Source: an uncultured Lachnospiraceae bacterium
Lineage (GTDB): Bacteria; Bacillota; Clostridia; Lachnospirales; Lachnospiraceae
Assembly: GCA_934408585.1 (NCBI GenBank)
Contig: CAKRVA010000001.1
Coordinates: 62,001 to 126,000 of the forward strand
Direction of reading: 5' to 3'
DNA length: 64,000 nt
In this document: positions 25,819-33,837 of the stretch, piece after piece
How the letters are laid out: each line of letters begins with the position of its first letter
How positions within the stretch are numbered: the first letter of the stretch is position 1
Notes under the pieces: generated by a model
Databases searched by the model: none
What the model saw: the letters and a program-made list of their open reading frames with translations, nothing else
Told to the model about the DNA's origin: nothing
Position numbers and translations under genes: made by a program

Positions 25819-27851
25819 ATATGCTGTTGTAATACCATCGCCTCCTCGCTCATTTGTTTCACCGATGCAAGCTGTTCCTGCACCGACGCACTGATATTGG
25901 TGATATAATCTACATTTTCTTTCGAAATTCCTCCTATTTCACGAATAGAAGTAAGTGCTTCTTTTCTTCCCAGATTCATGTTCTCCATATCTGCTGCAAT
26001 CCGTTCCATACTTTGAATAAACTGCTGCATAAACGCATTAATCATCTGGAACATATCATTTGCTTCATTTACCTTTTCATTTTGAAGTTCTACACTTTCC
26101 TGTGCTTCAATAACCTTCTGAGCCGTGATTCTGGAAGACTCCGAAATTTCATGAATTTCATCCTGAATGTCATGTGCCATTTTCTGCGAGTTTTCTGCAA
26201 GCTTACGAATCTCCTCTGCAACAACGGAAAAGCCCTTTCCCTGTTCGCCGGCTCTTGCTGACTCAATTGACGCATTTAATGACAATAAATTGGTTCTGGA
26301 TGCGATATTAGCGATACTATCCACAAATCCATTGATTTTACTTAATCTTTCATCCAGTTCAAGAACGTTCTGATGAACCTCCTGTGTTGCCTGCGTGGTC
26401 TGTAAGGATTGCTTCTTCATATCACCCATTGCATGCAATCCCTGGTCAATGGAATTTCTGGATTGTTCAATTCCCTGCACGGTTTCCCGGATACTCTCAT
26501 TTGTTTTCTTAATCTCTAAAGACAATGCCTCCATTTGCTCCCGGCACTTTTCAATTTCCTGGTTTTCGGTTTCGATATTGCCATTGATTTCATCAATATC
26601 TGACTTTATTTCCGTTACCATCTCATCCATCTGAGTGCTTGAAAGCTTTACACTGTCTGCCGAATCTGATACACGTTCCATCATTTGCTTTACAGAAAAT
26701 ACAAGGTCGCGTATCTTTGCAGCCGTCACAGCAATTGCCCTGCGCAATCTGCCAAATTCGTTTGATGAAAATTTTTCTTTCTTCATCACAAGATTTCCCT
26801 GTGCTACCTGATCAAGACTACGAATTCCTTTTTTAATATTTACTGCCATTCCCCTTACAATAAGTGTTCCGATAAAGAATGCAATCAACGTAGCAATTAC
26901 TACCATGACAATCGTAATCCATCTGATATCATCGGATTTCTGAGTAATATATGCTTTTGGAACAAGTACCATTAAAACAGCACCGGTGCATTTGCTCTGT
27001 GCTTTCATATAAAAATAATTCACGCCATCAATCTGCTGATAACCGGATGCCACTACTTCTCCTGCTGCATTTTCTGAATGAAACGCATCTAATGTAGTAA
27101 CATCAATTTCATTGTTCTTTCCAACCACTTTTCCTTCTTTTGTCACGAACGATATCTGGCTTTCTGCCCCAAAATCAAGTTCTTCCAGAAGTTCTAAAAT
27201 ATAAGGGCTCCGCACGTCTACAACGACTGCACCATAACGCTGACCGGATGAAATCTTTCTACTGCAGTATAAAATATAGTCTTCGGAAGCATTTCCAACA
27301 CACCCATCCATAAACGGATGCTCACTTCCCCACTGCAACATCGTATCTTCAAAAAACTGATTCTCTCCACTATCAATCATTTCTTTTATAAAACTGTCCA
27401 ATTCTACACTGCCATCCAATGTTTTGGAAGTAATCAGCTTTTCTCCTGCCATAGGAATAATATAAATATCCTGTACCACATGATTCAGACTCTGTTTTAC
27501 AACGACGGAAGTATTCAGATTCTTCTTTACGGTTTCCCGTTGTATCGAATTTCCATCATATCCGCCGAGCGAATATGCCGTTACTGTACCATCACTTGAT
27601 AATTCCGTAACCATCGCCTGAACAGATTCAAAGCCCTGGTCCATACACTTTACCGTCATTTCCAATGCATTTCTTGCAGAATCTTCATAGTTTTTTATCA
27701 ATCCGCTGGATGCATTTCCATATGCGATAACACCAACCGCAATAATAAATAAAATTGGTATCAAAAATCCAATATATAGTTGTACACGAATACTGATTGC
27801 CTTTTTCACTGCTTCCTTTTCTTTCTTTTCCTTGTTCCGTATCTTTTTCAA
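25776..27851 (-). CDS. Methyl-accepting chemotaxis protein
   Basis: A 691-residue chemoreceptor. It has a cytoplasmic basic N-terminus, a membrane segment at about 26-47, an extracellular Cache-like sensor of about 260 residues, a second membrane segment at about 308-332, HAMP, and a signalling domain with the hairpin tip IASRTNLLSLNASIESARAGEQGKGFSVVAEEIRKLAEN (about 512-550). The start is TTG at 27851, with GGAGAGGGGG about 8 nt upstream. It overlaps the beta-helix lipoprotein gene by 43 nt, so chemotaxis appears to be part of the carbohydrate operon. Confidence 0.93.
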   Translation of the reverse strand: MKKIRNKEKKEKEAVKKAISIRVQLYIGFLIPILFIIAVGVIAYGNASSGLIKNYEDSARNALEMTVKCMDQGFESVQAMVTELSSDGTVTAYSLGGYDGNSIQRETVKKNLNTSVVVKQSLNHVVQDIYIIPMAGEKLITSKTLDGSVELDSFIKEMIDSGENQFFEDTMLQWGSEHPFMDGCVGNASEDYILYCSRKISSGQRYGAVVVDVRSPYILELLEELDFGAESQISFVTKEGKVVGKNNEIDVTTLDAFHSENAAGEVVASGYQQIDGVNYFYMKAQSKCTGAVLMVLVPKAYITQKSDDIRWITIVMVVIATLIAFFIGTLIVRGMAVNIKKGIRSLDQVAQGNLVMKKEKFSSNEFGRLRRAIAVTAAKIRDLVFSVKQMMERVSDSADSVKLSSTQMDEMVTEIKSDIDEINGNIETENQEIEKCREQMEALSLEIKKTNESIRETVQGIEQSRNSIDQGLHAMGDMKKQSLQTTQATQEVHQNVLELDERLSKINGFVDSIANIASRTNLLSLNASIESARAGEQGKGFSVVAEEIRKLAENSQKMAHDIQDEIHEISESSRITAQKVIEAQESVELQNEKVNEANDMFQMINAFMQQFIQSMERIAADMENMNLGRKEALTSIREIGGISKENVDYITNISASVQEQLASVKQMSEEAMVLQQHMCELENAITSFQLE

Positions 27852-28112
27852 AAAAATACCCCCTCTCCAGGCGAACTATACCTTAGTATCAGATTATCAC
27901 TTGAAAAGGGAGTTATCAGTAGACACAATTTTAAAGAGGTGTCATTTTTTTATTTTTATCGTGGAATTTAAAACTGCGGGTTGCCACCCCATCGTTCCTA
28001 TGCTATGATATTTCCAAAGCATAGAAGATTTCTTTTTATTCTATTTCTAGTATCGATTCTTCGAAAATCAGAAGTTTCATGCTTTTATCCCAATTAAAAA
28101 CAACAAAAAGGC
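27852..28112. other. Intergenic region between chemoreceptor and rpn genes
   Basis: These 261 nt hold no convincing gene. The first part must contain the chemoreceptor promoter on the minus strand: a TATAGT lies at a suitable place, but no good -35 is found. A 7-bp hairpin at 27998-28024 (CTATGCT against AGCATAG), followed by TTTCTTTTTATT on the plus strand, is terminator-like. No sigma-D-type motility promoter with proper spacing was found. Confidence 0.5.
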
Positions 28113-28211
28113 AGGATACTTCTTATCGAAGATGGACATGATGCCAAAAGCATCTTCTATCTTCATGCCATTATGCGCATGATTTGTACATCCCCATAAA
28201 GAAGGTATCCT
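28113..28211 (+). promoter_or_regulatory. Structured RNA leader of the rpn gene
   Basis: A 99-nt segment closed by AGGATACTTCTT (28113-28124) pairing with AAGAAGGTATCCT (28199-28211), with one bulged base. Inside it are a nested hairpin GAAGAT/ATCTTC (28128-28133 with 28159-28164), GATGC/GCATC with loop CAAAA (28140-28154), and the small palindrome ATGCGCAT. The closing stem ends 7 nt before the GGAGG ribosome binding site, so folding could affect translation of rpn. It may instead be a remnant of a repeat. Confidence 0.55.
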
Positions 28212-28228
28212 AAAAAAGGAGGAATGTT

Positions 28229-29233
28229 ATGGGGAAACAGGATATGATTATGAAAAGTTACCTGACAGACAAAGAACGCTTTGCAGATTTGTTTAATGGT
28301 ATCTTCTTTGAAGGAAAGCAAATTGTTCTGGCAAACGAATTGCAGGAAAGCGATACCTTCTACCTGCTGAATGACGCAAGCAGGGGACCATCTAAACCAT
28401 CCCAGCGTCTGCGGGATGTAAAAATGCGAATGAATAACGGCACCATGCTACGGATGCTGGCTGTTGAAAACCAGAATCAGGTAGATTATACAATGCCCTT
28501 ACGTTGCATGGAATATGATACTGCTGAATATCGGAAACAGTTAAAAGCCATCAAGCATCAAAATCATATATCATCTCAGCAGCCCGGCTCCCATCCGTTT
28601 TGGTCAGACTCTGCTGAACGATTATGCGGCTTTCGAAAAACAGACCGGCTGACTCCAATTTATACCATCTGTCTGTATCATGGAGATACTCCCTGGGATG
28701 GTCCGGTAACTCTATCTGATATGATGCGCTTTGGGGATGATTCAGATGATATGCGTCACTTTTTTATTGATTATCCCATGAAACTTTTTTGTGTAAATGA
28801 GCAGACCAGCTTTTCCACCTTTCACACAGAGCTAAAAGAGCTATTTCAAGCCATCAAATATAAAAGCAACAAAACACTTTTAAAACAATTATTTGAGCAG
28901 AACAGGAATTATCAATCCTTATCTGCAGATACTGTCGAAGCACTGTCTATCCTTTTACATATGCCGGTGCTTTGGGAAAATCGGGAGGACTATATGAATA
29001 AAACCAAAAATCGAGAAGAATACAATATGTGCAAAGGAATGCGCGACTGGTTAGAAGAAGAACGCACCAATGGGTTTAATGATGGATTTAATAATGGATT
29101 CACTAATGGAGTTGCTGGTGGAAAAAAGATAACTATACAAAATATGCTAAAACGAGGCTTTTCGGATATTGACATCTGCGCTCTCGTAGAATGTGATGAG
29201 ATGCTTGTTAATGAAGTCCGGAAGAATATGTAA
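28229..29233 (+). CDS. Rpn/PD-(D/E)XK nuclease family protein
   Basis: A 334-residue protein of the Rpn (recombination-promoting nuclease, 'putative transposase') family. The PD-(D/E)XK core is at about residues 10-110, with Asp63 (LRDVKMRM) and Glu80-x-Gln82 (LAVENQNQVDYTMPLR). A helical middle follows, then a tail with repeats NGFNDGFNNGFTNG near residue 280 and a small helical end. E. coli relatives are DNases implicated in phage defence. The start follows GGAGG by 6 nt. It stands alone between unrelated genes, with a structured leader before it and a terminator after it. Confidence 0.88.
   Translation: MGKQDMIMKSYLTDKERFADLFNGIFFEGKQIVLANELQESDTFYLLNDASRGPSKPSQRLRDVKMRMNNGTMLRMLAVENQNQVDYTMPLRCMEYDTAEYRKQLKAIKHQNHISSQQPGSHPFWSDSAERLCGFRKTDRLTPIYTICLYHGDTPWDGPVTLSDMMRFGDDSDDMRHFFIDYPMKLFCVNEQTSFSTFHTELKELFQAIKYKSNKTLLKQLFEQNRNYQSLSADTVEALSILLHMPVLWENREDYMNKTKNREEYNMCKGMRDWLEEERTNGFNDGFNNGFTNGVAGGKKITIQNMLKRGFSDIDICALVECDEMLVNEVRKNM
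28983..28988 (+). promoter_or_regulatory. Internal Shine-Dalgarno inside rpn
   Basis: GGGAGG stands 5 nt before an in-frame ATG at 28994. It is as strong as the start signals of the real genes here, and unusual inside a coding sequence. It supports separate translation of the rpn C-terminal part. Confidence 0.6.
28994..29233 (+). CDS. Putative intragenic RpnS-like small protein (C-terminal tail of Rpn)
   Basis: An in-frame ATG 255 codons into rpn would give a 79-residue protein. It holds the GF/NG repeat linker and the C-terminal helical module (GKKITIQNMLKRGFSDIDICALVECDEMLVNEVRKNM) but no nuclease core. In E. coli, Rpn genes make such small in-frame C-terminal proteins, which restrain the toxic full-length nuclease. 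Here the start is supported by the GGGAGG at 28983. No internal promoter was identified. Function is inferred by analogy. Confidence 0.5.
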   Translation: MNKTKNREEYNMCKGMRDWLEEERTNGFNDGFNNGFTNGVAGGKKITIQNMLKRGFSDIDICALVECDEMLVNEVRKNM

Positions 29234-29259
29234 AGGCTTTCCCCTATACATATAAAATG

Positions 29260-29303
29260 CCCATATAAATTTCCCTCTTGCTTATACAGGAAACTTATAT
29301 GGG
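29260..29303. terminator. Bidirectional terminator between rpn and icd
   Basis: A long near-perfect stem (CCCATATAAATTTCC against GGAAACTTATATGGG) is followed by TATTCTTTT on the plus strand and by CATTTTATAT on the minus strand. It serves the convergent rpn and isocitrate dehydrogenase genes. Confidence 0.75.
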
Positions 29304-29315
29304 TATTCTTTTACA

Positions 29316-30524
29316 CTATAAAATCTCATCCAACGTTTCACGAATAGCTTTAATGAACTCAAGGCTGTTTAAAATAACCGGATGCTCACAGGTAGAAATC
29401 AATGACAAACTCTTGGTCATCTTTCCGTCTTCAACCGTCTTGATACAGGCTCTCTCAAGCTTATCAGCAAACGCCATAAGCTCCTGATTACCATCCAGTT
29501 CCCCTCTCTTACGAAGCGCACCGGTCCATGCAAAAATGGTCGCAATGGAATTCGTGGAAGTTTCTTCCCCCTTCAAATGCTTGTAATAATGACGCTGTAC
29601 CGTACCATGAGCCGCCTCATATTCATAGACGCCACTCGGAGATACCAATACGGATGTCATCATGGAAAGATCGCCATATGCGGTTGCAACCATATCTGAC
29701 ATAACATCACCGTCATAATTTTTACATGCCCAGATAAATCCTCCTTCGGAACGGATTACTCTTGCTACGGCATCATCAATTAATGTATAGAAATATTCAA
29801 TTCCGGCTGCTTCAAATTTATCCTTATACTCTGTATCATAAATTTCCTGGAAAATATCTTTAAAGTTGTGGTCATATTTTTTGGAAATGGTATCCTTTGT
29901 TGCAAACCAAAGATCCTGCTTCGTGTCAAGCGCATAATTGAAGCATGCTCTTGCAAAACTGCTGATGGATTTATCCGTATTATGAATTCCCTGAATAATT
30001 CCGGGACCTTCAAAATTATGAATGGTTTCACGGATTTCTGTGCCATCCTCTGCCGTATAAACAAGCTCTGCTTTTCCTTTTCCCGGCACTTTGATTTCTA
30101 CATTCTTATAAACATCACCATAGGCATGTCTTGCAATTGTAATTGGCTTTGTCCAGTTCTTTACATAAGGGACAATTCCCTTCACCAGAATGGGTGCCCG
30201 AAAAACGGTTCCATCCAGAATAGACCGAATCGTTCCATTCGGACTCTTCCACATCTCTTTTAAGTGATATTCGGTCATTCTTGCTGCATTCGGCGTAATT
30301 GTTGCACACTTTACTGCAACTCCATATTTCTTAGTTGCTTCTGCACTGTCTACCGTTACCTGATCGTTTGTTTCATTTCGATGCTCAAGACCCAAATCAT
30401 AATACTCTGTTTTTAAATCAATATAGGGAAGAAGCAGTTCCTCCTTAATCATCTGCCACAAAATTCTGGTCATTTCATCCCCATCCATCTCAACAAGGGG
30501 TGTTGTCATCTTGATTTTTTCCAT
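29316..30524 (-). CDS. icd: Isocitrate dehydrogenase (NADP+), eukaryote-like type
   Basis: A 402-residue homodimeric type-II isocitrate dehydrogenase, closer to the IDH1/IDH2 style than to E. coli Icd. Landmarks are VEMDGDEMTRILWQMIKEELLLP, the substrate loop KSPNGTIRSILDGTVFRAPI, the Mg2+-binding KNYDGDVMSDMVATAYGDL, and EAAHGTVQRHYYKH with T/N/S contacts for NADP. It converts isocitrate to 2-oxoglutarate. It is third in an operon after a Re-citrate-synthase-like gene and a GntR regulator, so it feeds glutamate synthesis. Length is normal. Confidence 0.95.
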   Translation of the reverse strand: MEKIKMTTPLVEMDGDEMTRILWQMIKEELLLPYIDLKTEYYDLGLEHRNETNDQVTVDSAEATKKYGVAVKCATITPNAARMTEYHLKEMWKSPNGTIRSILDGTVFRAPILVKGIVPYVKNWTKPITIARHAYGDVYKNVEIKVPGKGKAELVYTAEDGTEIRETIHNFEGPGIIQGIHNTDKSISSFARACFNYALDTKQDLWFATKDTISKKYDHNFKDIFQEIYDTEYKDKFEAAGIEYFYTLIDDAVARVIRSEGGFIWACKNYDGDVMSDMVATAYGDLSMMTSVLVSPSGVYEYEAAHGTVQRHYYKHLKGEETSTNSIATIFAWTGALRKRGELDGNQELMAFADKLERACIKTVEDGKMTKSLSLISTCEHPVILNSLEFIKAIRETLDEIL

Positions 30525-30584
30525 GAATCCCGTTCCTTTCCTTCTTTACTGTTTTCATTTTCAAATGCTCATACTAGCTTCCTG

Positions 30585-31268
30585 TTATTGAAAATTCTCA
30601 TATAAGCCATTTTTGACAATATTATCAAATGCATTAATCATATGCTGTGTTGCATATTTCTCGGCTTCATCCGGCTTTTTTGCCTTGATGGCTTCCATAA
30701 TCAGACGATGCTCTTCATTGGATGCCATACTTCTTTCTTTTGTGGATAGCGTTTTTTTCCGGATACGGATTACGTACTGATGAAAATCCTGCAAAAGATT
30801 CTCTAACATTTTGGAGTCGCAGGCTGCATACAAAATATGATGAAATCGGTTATCCAGCTCTGCCATCTGTTCCATATGTCCTTTAGAAGCATGAAAGCTT
30901 GCCAGATATACATTTTCCTCCATTTCCTCCATCTGCTCTTCCGTGATATGTTCCGTTGCAAGACGTGCGCACATTCCCTCCAACGAAGAACGGATCATAT
31001 AAATATCTTTTACATCCTTCGCCGTAATTCCGGTTACATAAGCACCCTTATTAGGTACAATCTGAATCAGCCCCTCCAGTTCAAGCTGCCGGAAAGCCTC
31101 TCTTACCGGTGTCCTGGACACCCCGAGTTCTTCTCCGATTGCAACTTCTTTTAATTCTTCGTTTTCTTTATACTTTCCATTCAGAATATCTTCCCGCAGT
31201 CTATGAAAAACACGTCCTCTTAAAGAGTATTTGTCCGTCACTTCCTGCTTTACATCATATCTGCTCAT
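30585..31268 (-). CDS. GntR family regulator (FadR/FCD subfamily)
   Basis: A 227-residue regulator with an N-terminal winged helix (LREDILNGKYKENEELKEVAIGEELGVSRTPVREAFRQLELEGLIQIVPNKGAYV) and a C-terminal all-helical FCD effector domain. That domain has the metal-binding pattern D-x3-H (ELDNRFHHILY) and later histidines. The ligand is probably a small carboxylate, possibly citrate or 2-oxoglutarate, given its neighbours (inference). It lies between the Re-citrate-synthase-like gene and icd. A GntR-type operator overlaps the operon promoter. Confidence 0.9.
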   Translation of the reverse strand: MSRYDVKQEVTDKYSLRGRVFHRLREDILNGKYKENEELKEVAIGEELGVSRTPVREAFRQLELEGLIQIVPNKGAYVTGITAKDVKDIYMIRSSLEGMCARLATEHITEEQMEEMEENVYLASFHASKGHMEQMAELDNRFHHILYAACDSKMLENLLQDFHQYVIRIRKKTLSTKERSMASNEEHRLIMEAIKAKKPDEAEKYATQHMINAFDNIVKNGLYENFQ

Positions 31269-31296
31269 TTTTTATCTTCTTTCTTCTATTCAGTCA

Positions 31297-32712
31297 CTAG
31301 CCAATTGTCACATTCATTTCCTTACAGACTCTGTCAATTTCTTCTACAAGCTCTGCATCTGTCATTACCGTAACACGGCCATCCTCATACTGCTGATCTA
31401 CCCATTTCTTAATCTCATGAACTACCGGTGAATTCTTATCCATCTGCTTTTCTACCGGAAGCTTATAATAAGTATTCATCCAGTGTGCAATTCCTGCCAA
31501 TCCCGAAGTATTGGACACCGCACACAGCACCGGACGATTCAGGAATTTATCGGTATCAAAAATATTGTAGATTTCTTCATTCTTTAACAGACCGTCTGCA
31601 TGAACACCCGCTCTTGTTACATTAAAGTTCTTACCTACAAACGGTGTTCTGGACGGAATATGATATCCGATTTCTTTTTCATAATATTCTGCAAGCTCTG
31701 TAATTACAGTGGTGTCCATGCCATTCAGACCACCCTTAAGCTGTGCATATTCAAATACCATTGCTTCAAGTGGTGTATTTCCGGTACGCTCACCGATACC
31801 AAATAAGGATGTATTAACACCAGAGCAGCCATACAACCATGCCGTTGTAGAGTTTACGACTGCCTTATAAAAATCATTATGTCCATGCCATTCTAACAAT
31901 TCATGAGGCACACCTGCATGGGTATGTAATGCATAGATAATACCCTGAACACTTCTAGGAATAACGGCACCGGGATAGTTGACTCCGTATCCCATCGTAT
32001 CACAGGCACGCACTTTAATTGGAATCTTATATTCCTCCATTAATTTCATAAGCTCCAGACAGAATGGTACAACATAACCATAAATATCCGCTCTCGTAAT
32101 ATCCTCCAGATGGCAACGTACACTGATTCCTTCATCCAGACAATCACGAATCACGCTAAGATAATGCTCCATTGCCTGTTTTCTTGTCATCTTTAATTTC
32201 AAAAAGATATGATAATCAGAACAACTTACCAGAATACCGGTTTCTTTCATTCCGATTTCCTTTACCAGCTTAAAATCTTCTTTACTTGCACGAATCCAGC
32301 TTGTAACTTCCGGAAATTCATATCCGCGCTCCATACATTTATAAACGGCATCACGGTCCTTTTTACTATATAAGAAGAACTCACTCTGACGAATCATTCC
32401 ATTCGGTCCGCCCAGCCGGTGCAGATAATCATAAATGGTAACAATCTGCTCTGTTGTATAGGGTGCTCTTGACTGTTGTCCATCACGGAATGTAGTATCT
32501 GTTATCCAGATATCCTTCGGCATATTGTGTGGCACGATTCGATCATTAAAAGGAATTTTCGGCACTTCTGAATAAGGAAACATGTTACGGAAAACATTGG
32601 GCTTCTGTACATCATCCAGAATGTACATATGCTCCTCAATCTCTAACAGATTATTCTTTGTATTCAGTGTCACCGGTCTGTTCAAAAAGTTACTGTTATT
32701 ATCATCTACCAT
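31297..32712 (-). CDS. Re-citrate synthase-like DRE-TIM acyltransferase
   Basis: A 471-residue member of the DRE-TIM (isopropylmalate/homocitrate synthase) superfamily, with DTTFRDGQQSRAPYT as the metal/catalytic motif, RCHLEDITRADIYG, RACDTMGYG and the metal-binding HGHNDF. Its length and N-terminus match the group that includes the Re-citrate synthase of Clostridium kluyveri rather than LeuA, and no LeuA regulatory domain is present. Co-transcription with isocitrate dehydrogenase supports citrate synthesis from acetyl-CoA and oxaloacetate. Homocitrate or isopropylmalate synthesis is not excluded. The ATG at 32712 follows GGAGG by 6 nt. Confidence 0.8.
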   Translation of the reverse strand: MVDDNNSNFLNRPVTLNTKNNLLEIEEHMYILDDVQKPNVFRNMFPYSEVPKIPFNDRIVPHNMPKDIWITDTTFRDGQQSRAPYTTEQIVTIYDYLHRLGGPNGMIRQSEFFLYSKKDRDAVYKCMERGYEFPEVTSWIRASKEDFKLVKEIGMKETGILVSCSDYHIFLKLKMTRKQAMEHYLSVIRDCLDEGISVRCHLEDITRADIYGYVVPFCLELMKLMEEYKIPIKVRACDTMGYGVNYPGAVIPRSVQGIIYALHTHAGVPHELLEWHGHNDFYKAVVNSTTAWLYGCSGVNTSLFGIGERTGNTPLEAMVFEYAQLKGGLNGMDTTVITELAEYYEKEIGYHIPSRTPFVGKNFNVTRAGVHADGLLKNEEIYNIFDTDKFLNRPVLCAVSNTSGLAGIAHWMNTYYKLPVEKQMDKNSPVVHEIKKWVDQQYEDGRVTVMTDAELVEEIDRVCKEMNVTIG

Positions 32713-32774
32713 TTCAAACCTCCACATAGCTTCTATTATTATGCATAGAAATGCATAAACCGCCGTCATGCATA

Positions 32775-32803
32775 ATTGTATACAATGATACGGTTTATGT
32801 CAA
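32775..32803 (-). promoter_or_regulatory. Promoter with GntR-type operator over the -10 box
   Basis: On the minus strand TTGACA and TACAAT are separated by 17 nt, a near-consensus promoter. The perfect 12-bp palindrome ATTGTATACAAT at 32775-32786 contains the -10 box and matches the TTGTATACAA core of known GntR-family operators. A regulator bound there would block RNA polymerase, and the GntR gene in the same operon is the natural candidate. A second inverted repeat (TTATGCAT, 4 nt, ATGCATAA; 32739-32758) lies in the untranslated leader. Confidence 0.75.
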
Positions 32804-32838
32804 GTAGAAAGCCATATGGATTTTTTAGTTTTTTATTT

Positions 32839-33711
32839 TTACCAGTCACTTCCCCAATCAGTATCTCCGGAATCCCAGCTGTCTCCGGAGTCCCAGTCAT
32901 AGCCGCTATCAGAATCGGAATCGCTGCTACTCGATATATGTTCCTCGTACGCCTGCTCATATGCATAGGAATCCGTAAACTTTTGAATGTTGGAATTCCA
33001 GTCTGTTGTGCCGGCATAATTTGTTCCAAGATTATAATCCCAGATATCCTGGTAATTGTCATAATCCTCTTCTGCTTCTACCCATCTGCCATTCTGCGTA
33101 TCATCTGTATTATAATCATCCTGATATTCATACCAGGTATTATAATACCGGTACAACATCCGGTCATTCACACGATAATATCCCTCATGCTGATTGGCAA
33201 TAAAAGGCATCTTTCCTATATTCGTCACAATGGTAATAATTGCAAGAACCGCACAGAATACTACTGAAAAGTCCAGCGAACCGGATTTTTTCTTCCGCCG
33301 CTTATTTCCCGTTGTATTCCCGGACTTACTTCGAAGCGAATTGTGACGCTTCTGGTTCAAAATTTCTTCCTTTAATTTTAAGTAGAGCTCATTTACGGCA
33401 TACGCCTCATCGGTTCCCTGATACCGGATGGCACGCTGTCCGTTGTCCTTATTTTTATATACGACAAATTCACCCTTTGCATTTCGGTATACTCCAAATG
33501 CCCTTGGTCCCTGATAATCCTGTCCAATGTAAAAGCGTGTCTTTTCTGCCGGTGGTAAATGATGATCTGCATACCACTGTTTAAGTTCTTCGATTGTTTT
33601 TGGTGTTTTATCGGTGCTTCGTTTATATGCTTTATTGATACCACCACAATTTGGACACTTTTCCTCGGTATCATTAATCCAGCTATTACAATAACTACAC
33701 TGTACTTTCAT
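32839..33711 (-). CDS. Zinc-ribbon membrane protein with acidic Ser/Asp tail
   Basis: About 290 residues of unknown function. The N-terminal zinc ribbon has two Cys pairs (CSYCNSWINDTEEKCPNC), and a basic linker follows. One membrane segment (FSVVFCAVLAIITIVTNIG, about residue 155) precedes a Tyr/Asn/Asp-rich outer part and a C-terminal run of Ser, Asp and Trp (SDSDSGYDWDSGDSWDSGD). The ATG at 33711 is chosen because GGAGG lies 6 nt upstream. It may be a single-gene unit between pckA and the Re-citrate-synthase operon. Confidence 0.6.
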   Translation of the reverse strand: MKVQCSYCNSWINDTEEKCPNCGGINKAYKRSTDKTPKTIEELKQWYADHHLPPAEKTRFYIGQDYQGPRAFGVYRNAKGEFVVYKNKDNGQRAIRYQGTDEAYAVNELYLKLKEEILNQKRHNSLRSKSGNTTGNKRRKKKSGSLDFSVVFCAVLAIITIVTNIGKMPFIANQHEGYYRVNDRMLYRYYNTWYEYQDDYNTDDTQNGRWVEAEEDYDNYQDIWDYNLGTNYAGTTDWNSNIQKFTDSYAYEQAYEEHISSSSDSDSDSGYDWDSGDSWDSGDTDWGSDW

Positions 33712-33782
33712 TTTTGTCCTCCGTATTTTATCCTCATTCCTCACTATTATATAAGACACCGCCTCTGTTCCGCAATAGATAC

Positions 33783-33818
33783 AAAAAAATAAGTCCGGCT
33801 GTATTCCAAGCCGGACTT
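33783..33818 (-). terminator. Terminator of pckA
   Basis: A perfect 10-bp stem (AAGTCCGGCT against AGCCGGACTT, 8-nt loop on the minus strand) is followed by a run of seven T just after the PEP carboxykinase stop codon. Confidence 0.92.
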
Positions 33819-33837
33819 AAAATCAATTCGTTATATA

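Noticed and set aside
27852..28000. Sigma-D motility promoter for the chemoreceptor
   Set aside because: TAAA and GATAA-like words occur but not with the required spacing.
28113..29303. Insertion sequence built around the rpn 'transposase'
   Set aside because: The inverted repeat at 28113/28211 lies wholly upstream of the gene and does not flank it. No target duplication or terminal repeats enclose the gene.
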